This document shows, piece by piece, positions 1 through 8,864 of a DNA stretch of 64,000 bases. The position numbers and the translations under genes were made by a program. The stretch lies in the NCBI RefSeq assembly GCF_030063355.1, contig NZ_JASISZ010000028.1:22649-86648 (forward strand). Reading direction: 5' to 3'. The notes beneath the pieces are model-generated. The model saw only the letters and a program-made list of their open reading frames with translations. It did not search any database and had not been told where the DNA came from. Each line of letters opens with the position of its first letter. Position 1 is the first letter of the stretch. The DNA comes from Streptomyces sp. PH10-H1 (GTDB lineage: Bacteria; Actinomycetota; Actinomycetes; Streptomycetales; Streptomycetaceae).

Positions 1-77
1 CCCTACCCGTAGTACTTCAGAGCTATGGGGAAGATGCCCTCCCTGGAGGGACGCCGACCACGCGGTGTGATCCGTAA

Positions 78-116
78 CTTCCGTACCGGAAACAGGAAAG
101 ACATCCGGTACGGAAG
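78..116. promoter_or_regulatory. 13-bp perfect inverted repeat before the first operon
   Basis: The arms CTTCCGTACCGGA and TCCGGTACGGAAG are exact reverse complements separated by 13 nt. The right arm runs into the GGAAGGA ribosome-binding region of the hydrolase gene at 128. Each arm is itself nearly palindromic. A repressor bound here, or an RNA hairpin formed here, would block initiation of the downstream operon, so an operator is the likeliest reading. The protein that binds is unknown. Bases 1-77 contain nothing I recognise. Confidence 0.55.
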
Positions 117-127
117 GACCATCCTCC

Positions 128-1093
128 ATGGCGTCCCGCCCGCGCAGCAGCCGCCTCCGCCGCACCCTGCTCGCCGCACTCGTCACCGCCTCGGTGGCCG
201 TGCCGGTGTCGGGTGCGGCGCGCCCCGCTGCCGTCCCGGCACCCGCCCCGGCCGCCCTCGCCGCCGTCTCGGTCACGACCCTCGACGAGCGGTACGAGGC
301 CAATCGCGGCAACATCCGCGCGGCCGAGCGGATGGCCGCCGAGCACGGAGACCGGCGGCGGGCGGCAGCACTGCGCGCCATGGCGGACCCGGCCCGCCAC
401 TTCCTCTCCTTCGACGGCCGCGACGGAGGCCGCACCACCGAGATCTTCGGCGACCTGTCCCGCGCCGCGCGGATCGCGGTACTCGTCCCTGGTTCGGACA
501 CCAGCCTCGACACGTACGGGCGGTTCCGAGCCGGTGCGCTGGCGCTGCGGCAGGAGTTGGGCGGGCGGGCAGCGGTCGTCGCCTGGCTCGGGTACCGGAC
601 GCCGGGCACGGTGAGCCCCGAGGTGCTCACGCCCGGCCGAGCCGATGACGCGGTGCCCGAACTACAGACATTCGTACGGGAGTTGAGTGCGGCCAAGCCC
701 GCCGTCCGGACCTCCCTCCTCTGCCACTCCTACGGCTCCGTGATCTGCGCCCGGGCCGCGAGTGGGCTCGAGGTCGCGGACATCGTGCTGTACGGCAGTC
801 CCGGCATCGGCACCGATGCCGACGACGTCGCCGGGCTGCACACCGGCGCCACGGTCTGGGCGGGCCGGGGCGCCGACGACTGGATCGCCGACGTGCCGCA
901 TGTCCGGCTCCCCCTGCTCTTCACCACCGTCGGGTTCGGCGCCGACCCGGTCTCACCGGAGTTCGGTGCCCGCACCTTCGAGGCGGGCGACGGCGGCCAC
1001 AGCGACTACCTGAAGCCCGGTTCCGTATCCCTGAAGAACATCGCACGGATCGTATCCGGACAGACCCCTTCCGAGGAGACCCGTCATGCATGA
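128..1093 (+). CDS. secreted alpha/beta hydrolase (DUF1023-like)
   Basis: A 321-aa protein with an Arg-rich N-terminus, a hydrophobic stretch and an Ala-rich segment ending near residue 45, which is a typical secretion signal. The mature part has an alpha/beta-hydrolase core: a beta strand followed by VPGSDTS (near residue 120), a nucleophile-elbow motif CHSYGS (near residue 200) with the candidate catalytic Ser, and a late His in the GGHSDY segment. This arrangement is typical of actinobacterial DUF1023 hydrolases. The substrate is unknown. The stop overlaps the start of the acyltransferase gene by 8 bp, so the two are co-translated. ATG at 128 is preceded by a GGAAGGA-type RBS. Confidence 0.8.
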   Translation: MASRPRSSRLRRTLLAALVTASVAVPVSGAARPAAVPAPAPAALAAVSVTTLDERYEANRGNIRAAERMAAEHGDRRRAAALRAMADPARHFLSFDGRDGGRTTEIFGDLSRAARIAVLVPGSDTSLDTYGRFRAGALALRQELGGRAAVVAWLGYRTPGTVSPEVLTPGRADDAVPELQTFVRELSAAKPAVRTSLLCHSYGSVICARAASGLEVADIVLYGSPGIGTDADDVAGLHTGATVWAGRGADDWIADVPHVRLPLLFTTVGFGADPVSPEFGARTFEAGDGGHSDYLKPGSVSLKNIARIVSGQTPSEETRHA

Positions 1094-2255
1094 CCTCATC
1101 CGGCGGATCGATGACGCGACTCCGCCCGACCGTGACCGCGCCGTCGATGCACTGCGAGCCCTCGCCATCCTCGGCGTGGTGCTCGGCCACTGGCTAGTGA
1201 CCGCCCTGGTCGCCGACAGCGGCACGGTGCACGGCGCCAGCCCGCTGCAGTTCATGCACCAACTGGCTCCCGTTTCCTGGCTGTTCCAGACCCTGGCGGT
1301 CTTCTTCCTGGTCGGCGGGCAGGTGGCGGCGACGAGCTATTCATCCGCCCGCGCCCGGGGCACGACGTACGGGCAGTGGCTCGGCGCCCGGATGGCCCGG
1401 CTGAGCCGGCCGGTCGCGGCCGTGCTGGTGGTGTGGACGGCGGCGGCGGGCGCGATGCTGGCGTCAGGGGTGGGCCTGGAGACCGTCCACACCTTGTTCA
1501 AACTGGTCCTCTCCCCGCTCTGGTTCCTGCTGGTGTTCACGGCGCTGACGGCGGCGACCCCGCTGGTCGCGAGGCTGCACCCGCTGTGGCCGCTGACCGT
1601 CGTGATGTACGTGGACCTGTTCCGGTTCGGACTCGACGGGCCCGCCTGGCTCGGCTGGATCAATGTGGCCGCGGGCTGGCTGGTCCCGTACTGCCTGGGT
1701 GCGGCCTGGGCGCGGGGCGGCCCGACGGGCCGTACGACCGGGTGGGCACTGCTGCTCGGCGGCACCGCCGCCACCGCCGCACTCGTCCTGTGGGCCGGCT
1801 ACCCGGCGTCCATGGTCGGGGTACCCGGCGCCAAGATCTCCAACCTGAACCCGCCGACCCTGGCTGCCGTCACGTTCGGCCTGGCCCAGTGCGGGGCGGC
1901 CCTGCTGCTGCTCGGCCCGCTGCGGCGGGTGCTGAAGCGGCCGGCCGCGTGGGCGGCGGTCGCCCTGGCGAACCTCTCCGCGATGACGATCTTCCTCTGG
2001 CACCAGACCGCGATGATCGCGGTGACGGCCGTGGGTCTGCTGGCAGGCGGGGCGCTGCCCGGCCTGCACACCGTCCCCGACGGGCCCGGCTGGGTGGTCG
2101 CCCGGCTGGCCTGGCTGCCGGTGTTCGCGGCGGCGCTCCTTGTGTGCTGGGCCGCCTTCCGTACGTACGAACAGCGCCGGCCCGCACAGCGCGGCGGTAC
2201 CAGGGTCGTTCGCGAGGGACGTCCCGCCCCGGCGACCGCTGAGCGCCATGTCTAA
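1086..2255 (+). CDS. acyltransferase family 3 membrane protein
   Basis: A 389-aa polytopic membrane protein with about ten hydrophobic segments. The N-terminus has RAVDALRALAILGVVLGHW, the R...D..R...I..V...H signature of acyltransferase-3/OafA-type enzymes. The histidine in GHW is the residue normally required for transferring acyl groups to extracytoplasmic sugars or other acceptors. A second conserved-looking WHQT motif sits in a late transmembrane segment. It overlaps the hydrolase upstream and the sensor kinase downstream, giving a four-gene operon. The acceptor cannot be predicted from sequence. Partnership with a secreted hydrolase suggests envelope or exported-metabolite modification (inference). 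Confidence 0.82.
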   Translation: MHDLIRRIDDATPPDRDRAVDALRALAILGVVLGHWLVTALVADSGTVHGASPLQFMHQLAPVSWLFQTLAVFFLVGGQVAATSYSSARARGTTYGQWLGARMARLSRPVAAVLVVWTAAAGAMLASGVGLETVHTLFKLVLSPLWFLLVFTALTAATPLVARLHPLWPLTVVMYVDLFRFGLDGPAWLGWINVAAGWLVPYCLGAAWARGGPTGRTTGWALLLGGTAATAALVLWAGYPASMVGVPGAKISNLNPPTLAAVTFGLAQCGAALLLLGPLRRVLKRPAAWAAVALANLSAMTIFLWHQTAMIAVTAVGLLAGGALPGLHTVPDGPGWVVARLAWLPVFAAALLVCWAAFRTYEQRRPAQRGGTRVVREGRPAPATAERHV

Positions 2256-2265
2256 GGTGGCACAC

Positions 2266-3606
2266 ATGATCAACGAGGGCGGGGGACGGCAGGTGGTGTC
2301 GGCGTTGTCGGCGGCGTCGCGTGCCCTGCGCGACGATCTGTGGTCGGCGGCTGCCGACCCGCTGCCGCGCATGGGCGGGCCGCGCTGGCTGGCCCGGCTG
2401 CCGCACGTCCTGATCGTTGTATTCGCGCTGTTCGTGGTCAAGTTCGCCGACAACTACCCCTTGGACAAAACCTCCTCAGCGTTCGCCGTCATCCTGTCGC
2501 TGGCGCTCGTCGTCGCGATGTTCCGCCCGATGCTGGCCTGGTGGGTGTCGGTGATCAGTATGGTCGTCGCCGTACAGGGAACGGAGCTCGCTCGAACTCC
2601 CTTCCCCGGGATCGGTCCTGGGATCGACGCCGGGACGACGCTCCCCTGGAGCACTCCTGGGGCCGCACTGCAGGCCGGGGTGCTGTTCCTGCTGGCCCTG
2701 CGGGTCCGTCCCCGGGTCACGGCCGAGACGCTGGCGATCAGCCTCCTGACGGGACTGGCCTGCATATCGTTCAGTTTCCGGGGCCACAACGACAACGCCG
2801 CGCGGGTTCTCGTGGTGTTCGTGATCGCGGCGGTGCTCGGCGCGGCGCTGCGCGGCCGCCGTGTGGCTCGTACGCAACTGGTCGTGCAGGAGGAGCTCAA
2901 CGCCGAGGAGCGCGCCCGGCGCACGCTCCTGGAGGAGCGCAACCGGATCGCCCGCGAGTTGCACGACGTGGTCGCCCACCACATGTCGGTCATCTCCATC
3001 CAGGCGCAGGTCGCCCCGCATCTGGTCGAGAACCCGTCGGACGAGTTGAAGGCGAACCTCGTCGGCATTCGCCAGAACGCGGTCGAGGCGCTCACCGAAC
3101 TGCGCCGGGTACTCGGCGTCCTGCGCTCCGAGGACGCTCTGCCGGACGGCGTACGGCACGCCCCGCAGCCCGGCCTGGACCGGCTGGACGAGCTGGTCGG
3201 CAATGTGCGCGGCGCCGGGCTCACGGTCACCACCGGGACCACGGGACCGCCGTACCGGCTGTCGCCGGGTGTCGAGCTGTCGGCGTTCCGTATCGTCCAG
3301 GAGGCCCTCAGCAACGCGATGCGGCACGCGCCAGGAGCGGAGGTGCGGGTGGAGATCGGGTACCAGCCGTTCTGGGTCATGGTCCGGGTCACCAACTCCC
3401 AGCCGGCCCGGCCTGCCCCGCCCTCGCAGGGCAGCGGCCACGGCCTGCTCGGCATGCGCGAGCGCACCGCGATGCTCGGCGGCGAACTGTCCACCGGAGC
3501 GACCCCCGAGGGCGGCTATGAAGTGACCGCGTTGCTGCCCACGCACCCTTTTGCCGATCCTGCCGATCCTGCCGATCCTGCCGAATATGTCGAGGACACC
3601 CCGTGA
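2266..3606 (+). CDS. DesK-type sensor histidine kinase
   Basis: A 446-aa kinase with five or six N-terminal hydrophobic segments (about residues 40-200) and a short coiled region. The HisKA_3 dimerisation/phosphoacceptor motif contains RELHDVVAHHMS, whose first His is the predicted phosphorylation site. The C-terminal HATPase has an N-box (LSNAMRHAPG) and a G-box (GHGLLGMRER). I chose the ATG at 2266 because AAGGTGG lies five bases upstream. An in-frame ATG at 2248 overlaps the acyltransferase stop and is the alternative. The C-terminus carries three tandem 9-bp units encoding a DPA repeat. The stop overlaps the response-regulator start (GTG) by 4 bp. Confidence 0.9.
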   Translation: MINEGGGRQVVSALSAASRALRDDLWSAAADPLPRMGGPRWLARLPHVLIVVFALFVVKFADNYPLDKTSSAFAVILSLALVVAMFRPMLAWWVSVISMVVAVQGTELARTPFPGIGPGIDAGTTLPWSTPGAALQAGVLFLLALRVRPRVTAETLAISLLTGLACISFSFRGHNDNAARVLVVFVIAAVLGAALRGRRVARTQLVVQEELNAEERARRTLLEERNRIARELHDVVAHHMSVISIQAQVAPHLVENPSDELKANLVGIRQNAVEALTELRRVLGVLRSEDALPDGVRHAPQPGLDRLDELVGNVRGAGLTVTTGTTGPPYRLSPGVELSAFRIVQEALSNAMRHAPGAEVRVEIGYQPFWVMVRVTNSQPARPAPPSQGSGHGLLGMRERTAMLGGELSTGATPEGGYEVTALLPTHPFADPADPADPAEYVEDTP

Positions 3607-4274
3607 CGACCATCCGCGTCCTGATCGCCGACGACCAGATGATGGTCCGTCAGGGCTTCACGGTGCTGCTCAACGCCGAACCCGGCATCGAGGTCGTCGG
3701 CCAGGCGGTCGACGGCCTCGATGCCGTCGCCAAGGTCGCAGAACTTGATCCGGACGTCGTCCTGATGGACATACGGATGCCCGGACTCGGCGGTATCGAG
3801 GCGACCCGCCGCATCACCGAACCGGTCGGCGCCACTGTCAAGGTCCTCGTCCTGACCACCTTCGATCTCGATGAGTACGTGTACGAGGCGCTGCGCGCGG
3901 GCGCGTCCGGATTTCTGCTGAAGGACGCGTCCGCTGCCGAACTCGCCCAGGCGGTACGGGTGGTGGCGGACGGTGACGCCCTGCTCGCCCCGAACATCAC
4001 CAAGCGCCTCATCGCCGAGTTCTCCCGGCTGGCCGGTGCCCCCCGCGCCCCGCTCAAGGACCGCATCGGCGACCTGACGGAACGCGAGACCGAGGTCCTG
4101 TCCCTGATCGCGCAGGGCCTGTCGAACGCGGAGATCGCCGGAAGTCTGGTGGTGGCGGAACAGACCGTGAAGACTCATGTGAGCCGGATCCTGGTCAAAC
4201 TGGGCCTGCGCGACCGCACCCAGGCCGCGGTCTTCGCCTACGAGACGGGCCTGGTGCGCCCGGCCGGATACTGA
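3603..4274 (+). CDS. NarL/LuxR-family response regulator
   Basis: A 223-aa protein starting at GTG inside the kinase stop. The receiver domain (about residues 4-120) has the acidic pair DD, the phosphoacceptor Asp in VVLMDIRMPG, the switch Thr in LVLTTF and the Lys in FLLKDAS. The LuxR helix-turn-helix (about 153-215) contains LTERETEVLSLIAQGLSN and TVKTHVSRIL. It is the cognate regulator of the kinase. Its target may be its own operon or the inverted repeat at 78-116, which is a guess from position only. Confidence 0.93.
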   Translation: MTTIRVLIADDQMMVRQGFTVLLNAEPGIEVVGQAVDGLDAVAKVAELDPDVVLMDIRMPGLGGIEATRRITEPVGATVKVLVLTTFDLDEYVYEALRAGASGFLLKDASAAELAQAVRVVADGDALLAPNITKRLIAEFSRLAGAPRAPLKDRIGDLTERETEVLSLIAQGLSNAEIAGSLVVAEQTVKTHVSRILVKLGLRDRTQAAVFAYETGLVRPAGY

Positions 4275-4290
4275 GCCGTTCGAATCCGCA

Positions 4291-4325
4291 CCGACCGGAC
4301 GCCGTCAAGCGGGATCCGGTGTCGG
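4291..4325. terminator. probable bidirectional terminator hairpin
   Basis: CCGACCGGA and TCCGGTGTCGG pair through a GC-rich stem with a 2-nt bulge, 17 bases after the response-regulator stop and just beyond the end of the convergent hemerythrin remnant. There is no T-run, as is common in Streptomyces. Confidence 0.4.
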
Positions 4326-4336
4326 GGAGGGCGGGT

Positions 4337-5005
4337 TCAGGCGTGGGCGGGAGCTGCCCAGCGCGGGGTGCGGCGGTAGCGAGGCCGCCACAGGGCACGG
4401 TAGAGGAGGCGCGCGGGCGCGGGCAGGTATGCGAGGACCGTGCGTTGCGTTTCCTCTGCGGCTCCACCCAGGAGCCAGGGGAAGAATGAGGCAGCGCCAC
4501 TGAGGCCGAGTTGCCGGCGTTGCTCGGTGCCGAAGGCCGTCCACTCCTCGCTGGTGAGCAGGCTGGTTACCAGGGGCAGCGCCTGGTCCTCCTCATGCCG
4601 GCAGTGTTCGGTGACGGCGTCGGCGAGCCGTTGAGCGTGCGCCAGCAGCTGATGCGGAGGAGTGGATGCGGAGGAGTGGATGCGGTGAGCGCCGCATCGA
4701 GGGCGTCGAGCAGCGCGTCGAGGCCGGCGTGCTCCCGCTCCATCTCCTCCAGCAACTCCAGATCGGTGGGCCGGTCGGCCAGCTTGGCTCGCAGGACGGG
4801 CCACAGATGGGTGTCTTCGGCGGTGTGGTGGATGTGCAGGTACGTCGTGCACTGCTCCCAGTCGGCGCGGACGGCCGGGCCGGGAACGACACCGCGGTCA
4901 GCCAGGGATATGAGGCGGTCGAGGTCCCGCTCGAACGCGTTGTGGACCGCGTACATCATCGTCGTCGATGCGGTGGCGTTCGCCGGATTCGGTGGTGTTG
5001 CTCAT
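4337..5005 (-). pseudogene. hemerythrin HHE-domain protein, two frameshifts
   Basis: Three reading frames join into one hemerythrin-like protein. The start ATG at 5005 has a GAGGGGA RBS and reads MSNTTES. One extra base near 4983-4986 (CCGGCG where the frame needs CCGCG) moves the frame to MMYAVHNAFERDLDRL and the HHTAEDTHLWP iron-ligand motif. A 14-bp tandem duplication at 4652-4679 then shifts it again. Removing one copy restores continuous coding through HQLLAHAQRLADAVTEHCRHEED, whose His/Glu residues would complete the di-iron site, to the C-terminus. The +1 and +14 insertions sum to +15, but the first frame has a stop near 4898, so they do not rescue each other. A truncated 130-aa product from ATG 4959 is possible. 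Sequencing error is the alternative for the 1-bp event. Confidence 0.72.
4652..4686. repeat. 14-bp tandem duplication, 2.5 copies
   Basis: GATGCGGAGGAGTG occurs twice in tandem, followed by GATGCGG. It lies inside the hemerythrin coding sequence and is the direct cause of the second frameshift. It looks like a replication-slippage product. Confidence 0.9.
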
Positions 5006-5237
5006 AAGGTTCCCCTCAAGGGCGGGCTTTGCTCGAAGCGCGGCTGGAGTCGGCGGGGGAGTGAACCCCTTCGCGACCTGAGAGCGGCCCTGGCACGTCG
5101 AATGTGACATCACAGGTCGCCGGGGAGACCCGGATCACATGCGATGCGCGGATGTCGCCCTTCGTGCGCGCTGGTGGGGGACCGGGTGCGGGCGCGAAGC
5201 TTTCTGCGGCTTCGGGGTACTCGGGGTGGCCCGTACG

Positions 5238-5266
5238 TTGAGCTATTGGGATGGTTCTGGTAGCAA
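5238..5266 (+). promoter_or_regulatory. sigma-70-like promoter of the LAxTG protein
   Basis: TTGAGC and TAGCAA are separated by 17 nt about 125 bp upstream of the surface-protein ATG, which implies a long 5' UTR. The rest of 5006-5390 has no gene I can support. The UTR contains the hairpin listed at 5322-5351. Confidence 0.35.
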
Positions 5267-5321
5267 ATGGGTGCGCCTAACCCCTGCGGCGATCCAAGTA
5301 CGATTATGGGGGGAATGTCTT

Positions 5322-5351
5322 GCGGTCGACGGCTCTCGTCGATGCGACCGC
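5322..5351 (+). other. 5'-UTR hairpin of the surface-protein gene
   Basis: GCGGTCG and CGACCGC form a perfect 7-bp stem around a 16-nt interior that can itself pair ACG with CGT. It lies 40 nt upstream of the start codon. It may be a structured leader or part of a small riboswitch-like element. I do not recognise a known riboswitch consensus. Confidence 0.3.
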
Positions 5352-5390
5352 CGACGTGCGGCTCGTACAGCTTCACAGCAAAGGTTCGGC

Positions 5391-6467
5391 ATGAAGACAT
5401 TCCGCAGTGCCCTTGTTCTGGGCTTTACTGCCGTTGCCACGATCACCCCTGCCGTGGTGATCGCCGCGCCGGCAGCGGCCAATGCCATCGTTACCGGCCA
5501 CAGCGGCCCACACCCTGGACCAGGCCGGCATGACCCCGGCCCGCGAGACATCGGCCCGCGAGACATCGGCCTGGACCTCTGCACCTTCGGTCTGTGCGAC
5601 GAATGGTTCACCGGTCGACACGACGGTCACAACGAAGCCGGATACTCCGGTGGTTCGAGTAGCCACACCTGGGACAGCAGCGGTGGCTACGGCAGTGGTT
5701 CAAGCGGCGGATCCGGCGGTGGCTACGGCAGTGGTTCAAGCGGCGGATCCGGCGGTGGCTACGGCAGTGGTTCAAGCGGCGGATCCGGCGGTGGCTACGG
5801 CAGTGGCTCAAGCGGCGGATCCGGCGGTGGCTACGGCAGTGGCTCAAGCGGCGGATCCAGTGGCGGTTACGGCTCGACGAGCGGCGGGTCCAGCGGTGGG
5901 TCCAGTGGCGGTTACGGCTCGACGAGCGGCGGGTCCAGCGGCGGGTCGACTGGTGGCAGCACCGGTGGGTCCAGTGGCGGGAGCACCGGCGGGTCCAGCG
6001 GTGGCTACGGCTCGACGACCGGTGGGTCCAGTGGCGGGAGCACCGGCGGGTCCAGCGGTGGCTACGGCTCGACGACCGGTGGGTCCAGTGGCGGGAGCAC
6101 CGGCGGGTCCAGCGGTGGCTACGGCTCGACGACCGGTGGGTCCAGTGGCGGGAGCACCGGTGGGAGCTCGGGTGGTTCGACCGGGGGCAGTACCGGCGGG
6201 TCGACCGGTGGCAGCAATGGCGGCAGTACCGGTGGGAGCACAGGTGGTTCGACCGGCGGAAGCACCGGCGGGACCACGGGTGGTACGACTGGTGGGACCT
6301 CCGGCGGGACGACCGGTGGCAGCCATGGCGGCAGCACCGGTGGCGGTTCGCACCTTGCTGAAACCGGCGCGGACGACAACTCGCTCGCTCTGGCGGCCGC
6401 CGCCGGCGGCAGTCTCCTCGCTGGTGGTGCCTTCATCGTGGGAACCAGGCGTCTGCGGCGCCGGTAG
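5391..6467 (+). CDS. LAxTG-anchored Gly/Ser-repeat surface protein
   Basis: A 358-aa secreted protein. Residues 1-35 are a signal peptide (MKTFRSALVLGF, cleavage after an Ala-rich stretch). A short unique segment contains two Cys (DLCTFGLCDEW). About 230 residues of Gly/Ser/Tyr/Thr repeats follow, and the end is HLAETGADDNS, a hydrophobic helix and RRLRRR. LAETG fits the LAxTG sorting signal used by class E sortases in Streptomyces, so the protein should be covalently attached to peptidoglycan and extend from hyphae. The long Gly/Ser domain is probably disordered or glycosylated. Start ATG 5391 is chosen for the signal peptide, and AAAGG lies upstream. No sortase gene is in this window. Confidence 0.88.
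   Translation: MKTFRSALVLGFTAVATITPAVVIAAPAAANAIVTGHSGPHPGPGRHDPGPRDIGPRDIGLDLCTFGLCDEWFTGRHDGHNEAGYSGGSSSHTWDSSGGYGSGSSGGSGGGYGSGSSGGSGGGYGSGSSGGSGGGYGSGSSGGSGGGYGSGSSGGSSGGYGSTSGGSSGGSSGGYGSTSGGSSGGSTGGSTGGSSGGSTGGSSGGYGSTTGGSSGGSTGGSSGGYGSTTGGSSGGSTGGSSGGYGSTTGGSSGGSTGGSSGGSTGGSTGGSTGGSNGGSTGGSTGGSTGGSTGGTTGGTTGGTSGGTTGGSHGGSTGGGSHLAETGADDNSLALAAAAGGSLLAGGAFIVGTRRLRRR
5682..6164 (+). repeat. nested coding tandem repeats (36 bp and 57 bp)
   Basis: Five 36-bp units (5682-5861) encode GGYGSGSSGGSG. After a transition segment, about 3.5 units of 57 bp (from 5964) encode a Ser/Thr-Gly block ending GGYGSTT. The last two 36-bp units differ by synonymous or Gly-to-Ser changes. Copies are nearly identical at DNA level, so the length is likely variable between strains and assembly here may be fragile. 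Confidence 0.92.
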
Positions 6468-6489
6468 CCCCAGCTGAGCAACCCATTGA

Positions 6490-6527
6490 GACCCTGTTCG
6501 CGCCCGCCGAAGGGTGCGAGCAGGGTC
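6490..6527. terminator. strong intrinsic hairpin after the surface-protein gene
   Basis: GACCCTGTTCGC pairs with GCGAGCAGGGTC (one G.U), and the stem continues as GCCC/GGGT around a 6-nt loop, giving about 16 bp. It lies 22 nt after the stop codon. It may also serve the convergent hydrolase gene ending at 6646. Confidence 0.7.
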
Positions 6528-6645
6528 GGGTTGGTTCAACACGGCGTGCCGGTTGTCTGTCAACGGAGGATCCGCGTCGAGGTCGGCGAACAGCCTTCCG
6601 CAACAGCGCCGTCCATCATGTCCTTCCGGCGGGGCAGTGTGGTCC

Positions 6646-7527
<882 letters not shown>

Positions 7528-7715
7528 CTACTGTGCTCAGACCTGTCGAGAACAGGGTTGGCCAACACTCTGACGCCCACGACGCTTCGCATCGTGGTGG
7601 CTCGCCGCAGGCGGCAAGACCGCCGGCGGAACATGTCTCGGTCGGTGCTTCATCGCGGAGCAGTCAACGGACCATTTTTGCAAGCCGTGCCAGCAAGGAA
7701 CGGGAGAGCCACGAA

Positions 7716-8111
7716 ATGTCGCGCTATCACGAGATCAAGTTTCGGACGGTCACGTCGTTCCAGAGGCGGATCGGCAACCCGGTCACCACTCGGCTGCCGA
7801 ATCAAACTCTTCTGGAGACCACGGGGCGAAAGTCCGGACTGCCCCGGCGGACACCGATCGGCGGATCCCGCATCGGGCGTGAGTTCTGGCTCGTCTCGGA
7901 GTATGGCGAGAAGTCACAGTACGTGCGCAACATCCAGGCACATCCTCAGGTTCGGGTCCGGATCAAGGGCCAATGGCACACCGGAACGGCCCACTTGCTC
8001 CCGGAGGACGACGCTCGTGCCCGGCTCAAGACCTTGCCTCGCCTCAACAGCGCCGGGGTCCGCGCGGTCGGTACCAACCTGCTGACAGTGCGGGTCGATC
8101 TCACCCACTGA
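7716..8111 (+). CDS. deazaflavin (F420)-dependent nitroreductase-family protein
   Basis: A 131-aa protein with the split beta-barrel features of the DUF385/Ddn-like family: TTGRKSGLPRRTPI near residue 35, a GREFWLVSEYG strand, and RNIQAHPQVRVRIKG near residue 75. Family members bind F420 and reduce or detoxify small aromatic or quinone-like compounds. The start is ATG 7716 (RBS GGGAGAG) rather than a longer in-frame ATG at 7533, because only the shorter form matches the family. It shares a divergent promoter region (7480-7715) with the haloperoxidase-like gene. Confidence 0.82.
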   Translation: MSRYHEIKFRTVTSFQRRIGNPVTTRLPNQTLLETTGRKSGLPRRTPIGGSRIGREFWLVSEYGEKSQYVRNIQAHPQVRVRIKGQWHTGTAHLLPEDDARARLKTLPRLNSAGVRAVGTNLLTVRVDLTH

Positions 8112-8307
8112 TCAAGGCGGTGAAGCGGTCGCCGGCACCGTCAGCAGACCGGCGTGTGCCACGAGGCGGCCATCGCGCCTGGAACCGGAATGCTCGTCGT
8201 ACCACGGTCGGCGATGCAAGGCAGGTTCCCAGTCATTCCCGAGTGATGCTGTGCTTACCGGCCGCCGGCCAACTGAGGAACTCACAGCCCCAACGATTTC
8301 GTCCCGG

Positions 8308-8604
8308 TCATTGGATAGTTGGACACCAGCGCTCACGAATCCGCGGCGGCACCACGACGCATTGGCCCTCCGCTACGGGACGAGAGTCACCGTGACGCTC
8401 CCGGGTACGAAGCGGGGGGTGGCTCCGGGTCAGGTGGAACTCGGCGGTCTGGTGGGTCATGCCGTCGAAGTCCCAGCACTTGACGATGGTCAGGCCCGTG
8501 TCGTCCGTGGTGCCGGAGGGCGCTGCGGCGGCCGGGACCGTCAGGGGAAGGCTCAGCAGGGCGATCAGGCCGAGGCCCAGAACGGCGGAAACGCTCTTGC
8601 GCAC
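8308..8604 (-). CDS. small secreted protein, unknown
   Basis: A 98-aa product from GTG 8604, with GTGGAG eight bases upstream. Residues 1-29 are a clear signal peptide (MRKSVSAVLGLGLIALLSL, then an Ala-rich cleavage site). The mature part has three Cys (VKCWDFDG, EGQCVVV and ERWCPT). Codon usage in the last 40 residues is less convincing, so a frameshift near 8400 is possible. No family is recognised. Bases 8112-8307 downstream hold no gene. Confidence 0.45.
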   Translation of the reverse strand: MRKSVSAVLGLGLIALLSLPLTVPAAAAPSGTTDDTGLTIVKCWDFDGMTHQTAEFHLTRSHPPLRTRERHGDSRPVAEGQCVVVPPRIRERWCPTIQ

Positions 8605-8864
8605 GGTGGCTCCACTCAGTAGGAGCGCGGCTAGGTCTCCCACTATCGAACGCTCGGGCATGAGATACAGGTCCATATTCGGCCTTCGGGCGGGGAACCT
8701 GCCCGGGCCGGAGTAGGCGGTCCCTGCGGCGCGGGCGGTGGCGTCCGGCGCGGGCAGTGGGACCCATGGTGCCGCCTCGGGGGCGGCTGTCGGCCGACTG
8801 TCGATGGATTGTCGACGGGTCCTGCGACGGTGGTCTGGTCCGGAGCACCGAGGGGGGATCAGAT

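Noticed and set aside
5110..5400. 96-aa minus-strand ORF upstream of the surface-protein gene
   Set aside because: No RBS, no family, and it covers the likely promoter and leader of the gene on the other strand.
5608..6481. Long antisense ORFs opposite the Gly/Ser-repeat gene (Pro/Val- and Arg/Ser-rich)
   Set aside because: They mirror the repeat DNA, have no RBS, and the sense strand has a signal peptide and sorting motif.
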